Below are positions 45,464-55,377 of a stretch of 64,000 nt of DNA, in pieces. The position numbers and the translations under genes are program-made. The notes under the pieces are model-generated. The model was not told the origin of the DNA and did not search any database. It was given only the letters and a program-made list of their open reading frames with translations. Origin of the DNA: Lebetimonas natsushimae (GTDB lineage: Bacteria > Campylobacterota > Campylobacteria > Campylobacterales > Nautiliaceae); NCBI RefSeq assembly GCF_002335445.1, contig NZ_BDME01000001.1:682001-746000 (forward strand), read 5' to 3'. Position 1 is the first letter of the stretch. Every line of letters starts with the position of its first letter.

Positions 45464-46665
45464 ATTTTAAAGAATTGGCGGCTAAGTATGATACACCATT
45501 ATATGTATATGATTTTAATCATTTTACAGAGCAATTTAATAAATTAAAAAAATCTTTTAAAGCCAGAAAAAGTATTATTGCATATGCGGTTAAAGCTAAT
45601 TCAAATTTGAGTGTGATAAATCATTTTGCAAAACTTGGAAGCGGTGCTGATTGTGTAAGTATAGGAGAGGTAAAAAGGGCGTTATTAGCAGGAGTCGATA
45701 AATATAAGATAATTTTTAGCGGAGTTGGAAAAAGAGATGATGAAATTAAAGAAGCTCTAAAAAGTGATATTTTAATGCTGAATATTGAAAGTGAAGCGGA
45801 GCTTAAAAGAATTGAGGAAATTGCAAAACAATTAGGTAAAGTTGCAAGAATCAGCATCAGGGTAAATCCGAATATAGACCCTAAAACACATCCATATATT
45901 TCAACAGGGCTTCATGAAAACAAATTCGGAGTTGATATAGAAACAGCAAAAAAATTATATCTTTATGCCAAAAAGAGTGAGTTTTTAAATCCTATAGGTA
46001 TTCATTTTCATATAGGAAGTCAGCTGACCGAATTAGAACCCATAAAAGAAGCAAGCCAGATAGTTGCAGATCTGGTTAGAAGTTTAAAAGCTGTAAATAT
46101 TGATATTAAATTTTTCGATGTAGGCGGGGGGCTTGGAATCAGATATAAAGATGAAAAATTAATTGAACCTTATGATTACGCTCAGGCTATTTTGTCAACT
46201 CTAAGCGGTCTTGATGTGACAATAATTTGCGAACCGGGCAGATTTTTGGTCGGAAACGGCGGATGGTTTTTGACAAAGGTATTATACGAAAAAGAAAACG
46301 GAGACAAGAGATTTGTAATTGTAGATGGGGCTATGAATGATTTGATAAGACCAAGCCTTTATAATGCGTATCACAAAGTAGAAGTTTTAACCGACAATAA
46401 AGAAATGAGCAAAGCCAATTTAGTTGGACCGGTATGTGAAAGCGGTGATTTTTTTGCTAAAAATGTAGATCTGCCAAAAACAAATCCAGGAGATTTGGTT
46501 GTAATCCATTCAGCAGGTGCTTACGGATTTACAATGAGCAGTAATTATAATACGCGTCCAAGGGCTGCAGAGATTGCAGTGATGGATGAAAAAGACAGAC
46601 TTATAAGAAGAAGAGAAACATTTGAAGATTTAATAGCCTGTGAAATAGATTATTTGAAAGAATAA
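45460..46665 (+). CDS. lysA: Diaminopimelate decarboxylase
   Basis: This 401-residue fold-III PLP enzyme binds the cofactor through Lys in YAVKANSNLSVI (near residue 47). It has HENKFGVD, GIHFHIGSQLTE, DVGGGLGIRYKDE, EPGRFLVGNGG and CESGDFFAK, with GAYGFTMSSNYN near the C-terminus. It makes lysine from meso-diaminopimelate. The ATG overlaps the end of the permease gene (ATGA). The next gene, a HAD protein, starts one base after its stop. Confidence 0.96.
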   Translation: MNFKELAAKYDTPLYVYDFNHFTEQFNKLKKSFKARKSIIAYAVKANSNLSVINHFAKLGSGADCVSIGEVKRALLAGVDKYKIIFSGVGKRDDEIKEALKSDILMLNIESEAELKRIEEIAKQLGKVARISIRVNPNIDPKTHPYISTGLHENKFGVDIETAKKLYLYAKKSEFLNPIGIHFHIGSQLTELEPIKEASQIVADLVRSLKAVNIDIKFFDVGGGLGIRYKDEKLIEPYDYAQAILSTLSGLDVTIICEPGRFLVGNGGWFLTKVLYEKENGDKRFVIVDGAMNDLIRPSLYNAYHKVEVLTDNKEMSKANLVGPVCESGDFFAKNVDLPKTNPGDLVVIHSAGAYGFTMSSNYNTRPRAAEIAVMDEKDRLIRRRETFEDLIACEIDYLKE

Positions 46666-46666
46666 A

Positions 46667-47407
46667 ATGAAGGCTTTTTTTATTGATGTCCAGGGGACAT
46701 TAATAGACGATAAAAAATTTTTTCCTCTTCCAGGGGCGATTGAATTTATAAATTACTTAAACAAAAACGATTATCCTTTTGTTTTAATAACCAACAATAC
46801 AAAAAAAGAAGATTTTAAAAATTATCTTGCAGGTTTAGGTTTTAATTTTAAATATTATTTAGATCCGTTAATGGTTGCTGACAGATATATAAAAGGAAGT
46901 ATTGCCCCTTTTGGAAATGAAAAATTTGTAGAAATTATGTCAAAAAAATATAAAGTTGATTTTAAAAATCCAGACAACGTAGTGTTGGGAATTAAAATAT
47001 TTCCTCCTGATGAAATTGCTGATATTATTGAATATTTGCTTAACGGGGCTAATTTAATAGGTATGCATAAAACTTCACTCTATCATAAAAATAATAAGCG
47101 TTATCCCGGGCTTGGTGCTATTTTAGAAATGCTACATTATGCTACAAACAGGGAATATAAAGTTGTAGGAAAGCCTTCTTTTGAATTTTTTGAAGCGGCT
47201 AGAAAAAAAATTAATTTAAATTATGATAAAATTACCATAATTAGTGATGATTTAATCGGTGATTTGATTCCGGCTGCTAAACTTGGTATGAAAACGGCTT
47301 TGGTTTTAAGCGGAAAAATAAAAAGTATTCGCGAAGTAAATAAAAATGTAGATTTTGTAGCTGAAAATATAGGAGAATATTTAAAAAGGAAAGAGTTTTG
47401 GATTTAA
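46667..47407 (+). CDS. HAD-superfamily (subfamily IIA-like) protein with DVQGT motif
   Basis: This 246-residue protein has a HAD core with FFIDVQGTLIDD at the start, FVLITNNTKKEDF as motif II and ISDDLIGDLIPAAKLGM as motif IV, with a C2-type cap (subfamily IIA, NagD-like). Motif I has Gln where phosphatases have the second Asp (DxDGT), so catalysis may be changed or lost. The conserved setting between lysA and pheA suggests a housekeeping role, but the substrate is unknown. It overlaps pheA by ten bases. Confidence 0.8.
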   Translation: MKAFFIDVQGTLIDDKKFFPLPGAIEFINYLNKNDYPFVLITNNTKKEDFKNYLAGLGFNFKYYLDPLMVADRYIKGSIAPFGNEKFVEIMSKKYKVDFKNPDNVVLGIKIFPPDEIADIIEYLLNGANLIGMHKTSLYHKNNKRYPGLGAILEMLHYATNREYKVVGKPSFEFFEAARKKINLNYDKITIISDDLIGDLIPAAKLGMKTALVLSGKIKSIREVNKNVDFVAENIGEYLKRKEFWI

Positions 47408-48459
47408 ATAAACTAAGAAAAGAGATTGATGCCATTGACAATGAAATTTTGAAATTACTAAATAAAAGAATGAAAATTGTAAAAAAAGTGGGGGAGATTA
47501 AAAATTCTTCTAACACTCCAATTTACAGACCTGAGAGGGAAAAGGCAATAATTGAGCGATTATGCGGACTTAGTAAAAGGGAAAACGGGATTTTACAAAA
47601 AGAACATATCGAAGCTATATTTTTAGAAATTTTTGCAATAAGCAGAACACTTGAGAGACAGGAAAGAGTGGCTTTTTTGGGACCGGTGGGTACTTATACG
47701 CATCAGGCGGCTGAGCATAAATTCGGAGCGAATGCCAGATATCTTCCGCTTCTTAATATTGAGGCGGTGTTTAAAGCGGTACATAATAAAGAAGCAAAAT
47801 ACGGGGTGATACCTATTGAAAACAATACAGAAGGCGTAGTGGGTATTACGCTTGACAGTTTAAAAAAATATGATGTTAAAATTGTATCAGAAATATGTCT
47901 TGATATACATCATTCTTTTGCTTCGCTTCAGGACGACCTCTCAAAAATCAAAAGAATTTATTCACACCCTCAGGGTTATAATCAATGTCTTAATTTTCTT
48001 GAAACCCATGGGTTACTTGATATAGAATTTATTCCAACCGAATCTACGGCAAAGGCTGCAAAACTTGCAAGCAAAGATGAATTGTCTGGGGCAATATGTT
48101 CAAAGATAGCGGCAAAGCTTTATAATGTGCCTTTACTTTTTGAAAAAATAGAAGACAATTTGGCAAACAGGACAAGATTTATAATAATTAGTGATTTTAA
48201 AACCCAAAAAAGCGGAAATGATAAAACAAGTGTAATAGCTAAAACCCCACATAAAACCGGTGCTCTTTTTGATTTGCTTAAAAAATTTAAAGACAGAAAT
48301 ATAAATCTTTTGAAAATTGAAAGCAGACCAAACAAAGATGATACGTTTAATACCTGGTTTTATATTGATTTTGAAGGACATATAGACGATAAAAAAGTTT
48401 CCGAAGTGATTAAAGAAGAAAACATGATTTGGCTTGGAAGTTATATTAAAGAATGCTAA
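47398..48459 (+). CDS. pheA: Bifunctional chorismate mutase / prephenate dehydratase
   Basis: This 353-residue protein has an AroQ-type chorismate mutase domain (residues 1-90, LRKEIDAIDNEILKLLNKRM). The prephenate dehydratase domain follows (VAFLGPVGTYTHQAAEHKFG, VIPIENNTEGVVG, IYSHPQGYNQC and the NRTRFIII motif), then a C-terminal ACT domain with KIESRPNKD, the phenylalanine-feedback site. It makes phenylpyruvate. Start: TTG 47398, inside the end of the preceding gene. The gap after it has repeat copy 4. Confidence 0.96.
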   Translation: MDLNKLRKEIDAIDNEILKLLNKRMKIVKKVGEIKNSSNTPIYRPEREKAIIERLCGLSKRENGILQKEHIEAIFLEIFAISRTLERQERVAFLGPVGTYTHQAAEHKFGANARYLPLLNIEAVFKAVHNKEAKYGVIPIENNTEGVVGITLDSLKKYDVKIVSEICLDIHHSFASLQDDLSKIKRIYSHPQGYNQCLNFLETHGLLDIEFIPTESTAKAAKLASKDELSGAICSKIAAKLYNVPLLFEKIEDNLANRTRFIIISDFKTQKSGNDKTSVIAKTPHKTGALFDLLKKFKDRNINLLKIESRPNKDDTFNTWFYIDFEGHIDDKKVSEVIKEENMIWLGSYIKEC

Positions 48460-48474
48460 ATTGGCTGAGACTGT

Positions 48475-48495
48475 ATAATGGATAATGGAAAATTA
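48475..48495 (+). repeat. Dispersed AT-rich repeat, copy 4
   Basis: TATAATGGATAATGG and GGAAAATTAAGG occupy the short gap between pheA and hisC, matching the units at 19721 and 25053. The hisC ribosome binding site (AAGGAG) begins right at the end of the unit. Confidence 0.55.
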
Positions 48496-48506
48496 AGGAG
48501 AATATA

Positions 48507-49580
48507 ATGTTTGAAAATTTAGCAGATTTAAAAATATACGAAGCTGGAAAACCTATTGAGCTAGTTGTTAGAGAATATGGAATAGAACCAAAAGATATAA
48601 TAAAACTTGCAAGTAATGAAAATCCATACGGTCCTCCTCCAAAAGCAATTCAGGCTGTCAAACAAACAGCAAATCTTATGCACAGGTATCCTGATGACAG
48701 TTTTTATGAATTAAAAGAGGGGCTTGCTAAAAAATTTGATATTAAAGACTCAAATATAATAATTGGGGCTGGAAGTGACCAAGTTTTGGAATTTGCAATT
48801 CATGCAGTAATGCCAAAAAAAGTTTTAATGGCGAGAATTACATTTGCAATGTATGAAATTTATTCGAAACAGTTTGGTGCTAAGATTTTAAAAACCCCAT
48901 CAAGTATGCATAATTTAGATGAATTTTATGAAATTTATAAACAAGAAAAGCCTGAAATTATATTTTTATGCATACCCAATAATCCTTTAGGTGAATGTTT
49001 AGATGCAAAAGATGTATATGAATTTATTGAAAAAATAGATGAAGAAACTTTAATTATAATAGACGGGGCATATCAGGAGTTCGCAAGTTTTAAAGATAAA
49101 AATAAAGAGATTAAACCAAAAGACGTTTTAAAGTACCAAAACGTTTTATATACCGGGACATTTTCTAAAGCGTACGGACTCGGGGGAATGAGGGTCGGTT
49201 ATGGGATTGCTAATGAGTTTATTATAAAAAATCTTCACAAGTTGAGACCTCCTTTTAATATTACCACTCTTTCACTAAAAGCGGCAATTGAAGCATTAAA
49301 AGATGAAGAATTTGTAAAAATAGGAATTGAAAAAAATTTTGAAGAAATGAAAAAATATGAAAAATTTGCAAAAGAACATAATTTAAAATATATAGAAAGT
49401 TATACCAATTTTATTGTTTTATATATAAAAAATTCCACTTTAATTGCACAAAATTTGTTAAAAAAAGGTATAATTGTAAGAGATATGGCGAGTTACGGAT
49501 TTGATGCATTAAGAATTACAATAGGTAAAAAAGAGGAAAATGAAAAATTATTTACAATATTAAAAGGTTTGATTAATTGA
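48507..49580 (+). CDS. hisC: Histidinol-phosphate aminotransferase
   Basis: This 357-residue class I/II aminotransferase has [38 protein letters not shown] and the PLP-Lys motif [17 protein letters not shown] near residue 219. Its C-terminus has the HisC-type [13 protein letters not shown]. It makes histidinol phosphate and may also serve aromatic amino acid transamination. In Campylobacterota it commonly lies just upstream of fliF, as here, with a four-base overlap. Confidence 0.94.
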   Translation: MFENLADLKIYEAGKPIELVVREYGIEPKDIIKLASNENPYGPPPKAIQAVKQTANLMHRYPDDSFYELKEGLAKKFDIKDSNIIIGAGSDQVLEFAIHAVMPKKVLMARITFAMYEIYSKQFGAKILKTPSSMHNLDEFYEIYKQEKPEIIFLCIPNNPLGECLDAKDVYEFIEKIDEETLIIIDGAYQEFASFKDKNKEIKPKDVLKYQNVLYTGTFSKAYGLGGMRVGYGIANEFIIKNLHKLRPPFNITTLSLKAAIEALKDEEFVKIGIEKNFEEMKKYEKFAKEHNLKYIESYTNFIVLYIKNSTLIAQNLLKKGIIVRDMASYGFDALRITIGKKEENEKLFTILKGLIN

Positions 49581-51256
49581 GTTTTGAAGAATTGTTTAAA
49601 CAGATAATTGCTTTTAGTAATAATTTAAACAAAAAACAAAAAATCGTTATAGGCGTAAGTATTGCAATTGTAATACTGTTAATCTCTTTTTTAATAGTTT
49701 ATAATTCTGCGTCTGCTAAAAAATATAATAATTATGCTGTTTTGTTTGAAAATTTAAAACCTAAAGATGCAGCTCTTATAGCCCAGTATTTAGACAAAAA
49801 ACAAATTTCTTATATTATTCCCCAGGACGGAGTTATTGAGGTTCCAAAAAATAAAGTTCAAAAATTAAGAATCGATATCGCAGCCCAGGGTCTTCCAAAA
49901 TCAGGAAATATTGGATTTGAACTATTTGATAAAAACAGTTTTGGAGCCACAGCGTTTGAAGAGAAAATTAAATATTTAAGGGCGTTGGAAGGTGAACTGG
50001 CAAATACAATTGAATCTATTGATGCTGTGGAAGAGGCAAAAGTAAATATTGCTTTGCCAAAAGAAAGTGTCTTTGTTTCGAAGCAAATTCCTCCGACAGC
50101 TTCAGTAATGATTAAATTAAAACCAAATATGATTTTGACCCCGAAGCAGATCAAAGGAATAAAATATCTTGTTGCTGCAGCTGTACCAAAACTTAAACCA
50201 GAAAATGTAAAAATAATTGACCAATATGGAAATTTGCTTGGTGAAAATGATGAATTAACCGCCAATAATGAACTTTTAAAAACAGAAATGATTTATAAAA
50301 AAAGACTGGAAAAAGAGCTTGAGAATAAAATTGTATCAATATTGGCTCCGGTTGTTGGCGGAAGCGATAAAGTTGTTGCAAAGGTTAATTTAGACATTGA
50401 TTTTTCTAAAGTGAAATCACATGCCACAATTTATTCTCCTGATAATGTTGTGAGAAGCGAACAGACTTTGGAAGAGGAAAAAACAGGATATGGGGATAAA
50501 AAAGTAGGCGGGGTGCCAGGGGCAGTAAGTAATATTGGACCGGTTCAGGGGTTAAAATCTAATCAGATAAAAAATAAATATTCAAAAAGTGAAACTACTA
50601 CAAATTATGAAATTTCAACAACGATAAAAGATACAATCGCTCCTCTTGCAAAAATCAAAAGGGTTACAGCGGCGGTTGTTGTAGACGGACATTATAAAAA
50701 AGATAAAAATGGTAAAATTGTTTTTGTGCCGTTAGATAAAATTGAAATAGCAAATATTACCAATTTAGTAAAAAATGTAATAGGATTTGACTCTAAAAGA
50801 GGAGACAGTGTAAGTGTAAGCAGTTTTCAATTTAATAATGTAAATAATAGCAATAAATCTACAGTGGAAACAGTTATGGGAAATATTGAATTATATTTAG
50901 GAGCGTTTGGCAATATTATAAAATATTTAATTTTAGCTATAGTACTGTTTATTTTTTATAAAAAAGTAATTGTTCCTTTTTCCAGAAAAATGCTTGAAGT
51001 GAAACCTGAAGAAAAAGTTGAAAAGCCAAAAAAAGTATTGGAAATAGAAGAAGAGGAAGAAGACACATATGATAAAATAAAAGAATTAAAAGAAAAAGTT
51101 GAAACCCAGTTAGGAATTAGTTCGAGTGTAAATGAAGAGGAATTAAAATATGAAGTACTGCTTGAGAGAATTACTAAAATGGTGGAGGAAAAACCTCAGG
51201 AGGTTGCAAAAGTATTAGAAAATTTATTAAAAGAAGAAATTGAAAAAGGACTTTAG
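49577..51256 (+). CDS. fliF: Flagellar MS-ring protein FliF
   Basis: This 559-residue protein has two membrane helices (about residues 22-42 and 452-472). The first ring-building motif includes [20 protein letters not shown] and [21 protein letters not shown], with [29 protein letters not shown] (the FliF/YscJ homology). The second is [20 protein letters not shown]. The C-terminal cytoplasmic tail ends with the FliG-binding segment. It forms the MS ring of the flagellar basal body. Start: TTG 49577 with a four-base overlap on hisC. fliG begins right after its stop. Confidence 0.96.
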   Translation: MSFEELFKQIIAFSNNLNKKQKIVIGVSIAIVILLISFLIVYNSASAKKYNNYAVLFENLKPKDAALIAQYLDKKQISYIIPQDGVIEVPKNKVQKLRIDIAAQGLPKSGNIGFELFDKNSFGATAFEEKIKYLRALEGELANTIESIDAVEEAKVNIALPKESVFVSKQIPPTASVMIKLKPNMILTPKQIKGIKYLVAAAVPKLKPENVKIIDQYGNLLGENDELTANNELLKTEMIYKKRLEKELENKIVSILAPVVGGSDKVVAKVNLDIDFSKVKSHATIYSPDNVVRSEQTLEEEKTGYGDKKVGGVPGAVSNIGPVQGLKSNQIKNKYSKSETTTNYEISTTIKDTIAPLAKIKRVTAAVVVDGHYKKDKNGKIVFVPLDKIEIANITNLVKNVIGFDSKRGDSVSVSSFQFNNVNNSNKSTVETVMGNIELYLGAFGNIIKYLILAIVLFIFYKKVIVPFSRKMLEVKPEEKVEKPKKVLEIEEEEEDTYDKIKELKEKVETQLGISSSVNEEELKYEVLLERITKMVEEKPQEVAKVLENLLKEEIEKGL

Positions 51257-52282
51257 ATGGCTTTATCACCTCAGCAGCAGGCTGTACTGGATGAATTATC
51301 AATGCCTGAAAAAATTGCAATTTTATTAATTCAGTTAGGTGAAGATTTAACAGCTCAGATTTTTTCATATATGGACGTTGACGCAATTACAGAAATCAGT
51401 AAATATATTGCAACTGCAAAAACTATAGATAAGGCTATAGCAGCTGCCGTATTGGAAGAATTTTATGTTATCTTCCAGTCTAACCAATATATTGCAAGCG
51501 GCGGATTGGAATATGCAAAAGAAATACTTTATAAAGCATTAGGTCCAGAAGAAGCTAAAAAAGTTTTAGATAAGCTAGCCAAATCACTTCAAAGTGAACA
51601 GAATTTTGGATTTTTACAGAAAGTTAAACCCCAACAACTTGCAGATTTTATTATTAACGAACATCCTCAGACAATTGCACTTATTTTGGCCCATATGGAT
51701 CCAACCAGTGCAGCTGAGACGCTTAGTTATTTTCCAGATGAATTGAGGGCTGAGGTGTTAATTAGGATGAGTAATTTAGGTGATATTTCACCACAGATTA
51801 TTAAAAAAGTCAGCGCAATACTTGAAACTAAATTAGAATCATTAACAGGATATAAAGTAGAAATCGGAGGTGTAAGGTTTGTAGCCGAAATATTCAACAG
51901 ACTCGGCCAAAAGGCTGCAAAAGAAACACTAAAATATATTGAACAGATAAATGCAGACCTTGCTGAAAAAATAAAAGAAAAAATGTTCACATTTGAAGAC
52001 ATTATTAAACTTGATAATACTGCCATAAGAGAAATATTGAAAGAAGTGGATAAACAGACATTGATGATAGCCCTAAAAGGTGCGCCTGAAGAACTTAAGC
52101 AAAAATTTTTATCAAATATGTCCCAAAGAGCGGCTGCGGCATTTGAAGAAGAAATGCAGTTTTTAGGGCCTGTAAAGGTTAAAGACGTTGAAGCTGCTCA
52201 GAGACAAGTAGTTGAGGTTGTCCAAAAACTTGCTGAAGAAGGAAAAATAGCTGTTGGCGCTGAGGAGGAGGTAATTGAGTAA
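51257..52282 (+). CDS. fliG: Flagellar motor switch protein FliG
   Basis: This 341-residue protein has the three armadillo-like domains of FliG. The middle region contains NEHPQTIALILAHMDPTSAAETLSYFP (EHPQ motif). The C-terminal domain has DIIKLDNTAIREILKEVDKQTLMIALKGAPEELKQKFLSNMSQRAA, with the charged torque-generating residues. It couples the stator to rotor rotation and sets switching direction. It starts immediately after the fliF stop and overlaps fliH by eight bases. Confidence 0.97.
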   Translation: MALSPQQQAVLDELSMPEKIAILLIQLGEDLTAQIFSYMDVDAITEISKYIATAKTIDKAIAAAVLEEFYVIFQSNQYIASGGLEYAKEILYKALGPEEAKKVLDKLAKSLQSEQNFGFLQKVKPQQLADFIINEHPQTIALILAHMDPTSAAETLSYFPDELRAEVLIRMSNLGDISPQIIKKVSAILETKLESLTGYKVEIGGVRFVAEIFNRLGQKAAKETLKYIEQINADLAEKIKEKMFTFEDIIKLDNTAIREILKEVDKQTLMIALKGAPEELKQKFLSNMSQRAAAAFEEEMQFLGPVKVKDVEAAQRQVVEVVQKLAEEGKIAVGAEEEVIE

Positions 52283-53054
52283 AATTATTTCAAAAGACAA
52301 TTCCGATACGCATGTTGTCAAATCTTATAAGTTTAAAGAATTAGATGATACCGATTTTCAAAAAGTTTCTTTTCAAGAATCCCAAAAAAATGAAACAGTA
52401 AACGAATCGCAGGATAAAGTGTCTCAAAGCAGTGTTTCAAATCAAAATGATGAATTAATTGAAAGACTTTTAAATAAAATAGAAGAATTAAGCAATAATA
52501 TTATTAATATCGAAAATAATTTTAATAATCAACTGAATGAATGTAAAAAGCAGATTGAAACTGAAAAACAGAAAGCTTATGAAGAAGGTTATAAAAAAGG
52601 CTTGGAAGAGGGTAAGAAAGAAATTGAATCATTGTTGGGAGAAAAGATTAAATTGTTGGAAGATTCAATAGAAAAAATTGATAAAATAAATGAAACATTC
52701 GAAGAGAAAATAATTTCTATAGAAAAAGAATTAATTTCTGTGGCTTTGGATATTGCAAAAGAGGTAATTCAAAAAGAAGTTAGTGAAAATTCTAAAGAAA
52801 TAGCATATAATCTTGCAAAATCTTTAATGGATGAAATCAAAGAGGCTACAAAAATAAAAATAAAAGTAAATCCTAAAGATGCACAGTTTCTCAAAAGTAA
52901 AGATTTAAAAAATGTGGAAATTTTAGAAGATCCTGCCGTAAAAGAAGGTGGGGTTGTTATAATAAGCGATGTTGGAAATATTGATGCAGAAATTATAAGT
53001 AGGTTTAAAGCAATAAAAGAAGCAATTTTAGAGGAGAGAAATAGTGAAAATTGA
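52275..53054 (+). CDS. fliH: Flagellar assembly protein FliH
   Basis: This 259-residue protein has a variable, Ser/Gln/Asn-rich N-terminal third. The typical coiled-coil region with YEEGYKKGLEEGKKEIESLLG follows. The C-terminal domain has SVALDIAKEVIQKEV and KVNPKDAQFLK, the FliH/YscL features. It regulates the export ATPase FliI. Start: TTG 52275, overlapping fliG. It overlaps dxs by eleven bases. Confidence 0.93.
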   Translation: MSKIISKDNSDTHVVKSYKFKELDDTDFQKVSFQESQKNETVNESQDKVSQSSVSNQNDELIERLLNKIEELSNNIINIENNFNNQLNECKKQIETEKQKAYEEGYKKGLEEGKKEIESLLGEKIKLLEDSIEKIDKINETFEEKIISIEKELISVALDIAKEVIQKEVSENSKEIAYNLAKSLMDEIKEATKIKIKVNPKDAQFLKSKDLKNVEILEDPAVKEGGVVIISDVGNIDAEIISRFKAIKEAILEERNSEN

Positions 53055-54864
53055 TGTTAAAAAAATGAATATTGAAGAGTTGAATAATTTAGCAAATAAA
53101 ATTAGAAAAAGAATCCTTGATGTTGTATCAAAAAAAGGAGGACATTTAAGCTCAACTCTTGGAGCCGTCGATTTAATTATAGGGATGCATTATGTGTTTG
53201 ATGTAGAAAAAGATCCTTTTATTTTTGATGTGTCGCATCAGGCATATGCGCATAAACTTTTAACCGGCAGATGGGAAGAATTTGAAACGCTAAGACAGTT
53301 TGGCGGTATCAGCGGATATACAAAACCAAAAGAGAGTAAATATGATTATTTTTCTGCGGGCCATTCTTCTACTTCAATATCGGTTGCGGTTGGTGCGGCA
53401 AAAGCGATTAAGTTGAAAAAAGAAGACAGAATACCTGTTGTTTTAATAGGTGATGGCGCTATGGGTGCCGGTATGGTATATGAAGCAATGAATGAACTAG
53501 GGGACCTTAAACTTCCCGTTGTAATTATTTTGAATGACAATGAAATGAGTATCGGAAGACCGATTGGTGCTGTAAGTAAATATTTAACAAAGTTAAAAGC
53601 AAAAAAACCTTATCAGAATTTTAAGGATAAATTTAAAAAACTGCTTGATTTTATGCCGGAAGATGTAAAATTTACAGCAAAAAAAATGGAAGAATTTTTC
53701 AGTGTAAACGGTATATTTTTTGAAGAAATGGGACTGGAGTATATTGGACCGATTGACGGGCATAATATTGAAGAAATTATAGAAACTTTAAAAATAGCAA
53801 AAGAACTTAAAAAACCGGTTGTAGTTCATGCAAAAACTATAAAAGGTAAAGGTTATAAACAGGCTGAAGGGTATTACGAGCACTGGCATGGAGTTGGACC
53901 ATTTGATGTAAAGACAGGCAAATCTCTTAAAAAAAGTTCTCTTTCGGCGACTAAAGTATTTGCCGAGAGCTTGCTTGAAATAGCCAAAAAAGATGAAAAA
54001 GTTGTCGGGGTTACTGCAGCAATGCCAAGCGGAACCGGAATGAAAGATTTGATGAATGCATTTCCTGAAAGGTTTTGGGATGTCGGGATTGCCGAACAGC
54101 ATGCGGTAACATCCATGGCGCCTCTGGCAAAAGAGGGATTTATCCCTTTTGTGGCAATTTATTCCACATTTTTACAAAGAGGATATGATCAGATCATTCA
54201 CGATATATGTCTTGACAATTATCCTGTGAGGTTTGCAATTGACAGGGCCGGGATAGTAGGGGCTGACGGTGAAACACATCAGGGTGTTTTTGATGTGGGA
54301 TATTTAAGAATACTTCCCAATATGACCCTTTTTGCCCCAAGGGATTTTGAAACATTAAAAAAGGCTGTTGAATTTGCGTATAAGTTTGACAAAGGGCCTT
54401 GTGCATTCAGATATCCAAGGGGTTCGTTTGAGCTTGACAGCGGAACTTTTGAAGCTAATGCTTTTGAGCTTGGAAAAGGCGAAATTTTAATAGAAAGTAA
54501 AAATATTATGTTGATTGGATATGGAAACGGCGTTGGGAAAGCTTATAAAGTATATAATTTATTAAAAGAAAAAGGGATTGAGAGTGGTATTGTTGATTTA
54601 AGATTTGTAAAACCTTTTGATGAAAATTTATTAAGAAATCTTAAAGCGAAAAAATGGTATGTAATAAGTGATAATGCTAAAGAAGGCGGAATAGCTGAAA
54701 TGCTTAGTGATTTTGCAAATAAAGAGAATTTGGAAGTTGAAATTAAGAGCTTTGAATATCCAGATATTTTTATTCCTCACGGTGATGTAAAAGAAGTTGA
54801 AAAATATTTGGGTGTTGACGAAGAAAGTATTGCAGAAAAAATTATAAAAGATATAAATGGCTAA
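53044..54864 (+). CDS. dxs: 1-deoxy-D-xylulose-5-phosphate synthase
   Basis: This 606-residue thiamine-diphosphate enzyme has GGHLSSTLGAVDLI and the cofactor motif GDGAMGAGMVYEAMNELG through NDNEMSIGRPIGA. The active-site Glu lies in VGIAEQHAVTSMAPLAKEG, and the transketolase C-terminal domain follows. It makes DXP at the entry to the MEP isoprenoid pathway. It starts at GTG 53044 with fliH overlap, and the flagella-dxs junction is conserved in Campylobacterota. The decayed msrA starts inside its last codons. Confidence 0.96.
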   Translation: MKIDVKKMNIEELNNLANKIRKRILDVVSKKGGHLSSTLGAVDLIIGMHYVFDVEKDPFIFDVSHQAYAHKLLTGRWEEFETLRQFGGISGYTKPKESKYDYFSAGHSSTSISVAVGAAKAIKLKKEDRIPVVLIGDGAMGAGMVYEAMNELGDLKLPVVIILNDNEMSIGRPIGAVSKYLTKLKAKKPYQNFKDKFKKLLDFMPEDVKFTAKKMEEFFSVNGIFFEEMGLEYIGPIDGHNIEEIIETLKIAKELKKPVVVHAKTIKGKGYKQAEGYYEHWHGVGPFDVKTGKSLKKSSLSATKVFAESLLEIAKKDEKVVGVTAAMPSGTGMKDLMNAFPERFWDVGIAEQHAVTSMAPLAKEGFIPFVAIYSTFLQRGYDQIIHDICLDNYPVRFAIDRAGIVGADGETHQGVFDVGYLRILPNMTLFAPRDFETLKKAVEFAYKFDKGPCAFRYPRGSFELDSGTFEANAFELGKGEILIESKNIMLIGYGNGVGKAYKVYNLLKEKGIESGIVDLRFVKPFDENLLRNLKAKKWYVISDNAKEGGIAEMLSDFANKENLEVEIKSFEYPDIFIPHGDVKEVEKYLGVDEESIAEKIIKDING

Positions 54865-55377
54865 AGCTGTATTTGGAGGCGGGTGTTTTTGATGTTTGGA
54901 TGCAGTTTTTGGAAAAGTTGAGGGTATAAAAAATGTAATTTGCAGATATTCAGAAGGAAGAGAAGCTAATCCAACTTATGAACAGGTCTGCAGCGGTGTT
55001 ATAGGAGATGCAGAGGTTGTAATGATTGATTATGATGAAAATAATATAAGTTATGAAGATTTATTTGATGTATTTTTTGAAATATACTATTCAACTCAGC
55101 TTAATAAACGGGGTAACGATATAGGCACCTAGTACCGTTCAATTATTCTTTGTATGGATAAAAATCAAAAGAGATTGCAAAAAGAAAAATATATGAGCTT
55201 AAAAATAAAGGTATTAATGTAGTAACAGAACTTGAAAAATTTGAAAAATTTTACCCGGCAGAAGAATATCATCAAAATTTTTTTGCAAAAAATCCAGATA
55301 ATCCTTATTGTCAGTATGTAATTTTACCCAAAGTGGAAAAATTTTTATATAATAATAAAAAAAGGAGTGGGAAATGA
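54857..55377 (+). pseudogene. msrA: Degraded peptide methionine sulfoxide reductase gene (msrA)
   Basis: The reading frame begins AKAVFGGGCF. A TGA at 54890 then replaces the Trp codon of the invariant GGCFWC active-site motif. It continues CLDAVFGKVEG, SEGREANPTYEQVCSGVIGDAEV and LNKRGNDIGT, then meets TAG at 55130 where CAG (Gln) is expected in GTQYRS. After YRSIILCMDK a one-base deletion in an A-run near 55160-55165 shifts the frame. In the new frame the family tail continues: SKEIAKRKIYELKNKG, EKFEKFYPAEEYHQNFF, NPYCQYVILPKVEKF. Three separate lesions mean no full MsrA can be made. The almost intact remainder points to recent decay or sequence errors. No msrB is visible nearby. Confidence 0.85.

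Noticed and set aside
49500-49580. Sigma-54 promoter before fliF
   Set aside because: I looked for GG-N10-GC at -24/-12 because rpoN is present, but fliF overlaps hisC and no convincing match was found.
54890-54892. TGA in the msrA active-site region as a selenocysteine codon
   Set aside because: It replaces the Trp after Phe in GGCFWC, not the catalytic Cys, and a TAG and a frameshift follow; no SECIS-like hairpin is obvious. Decay explains all three.
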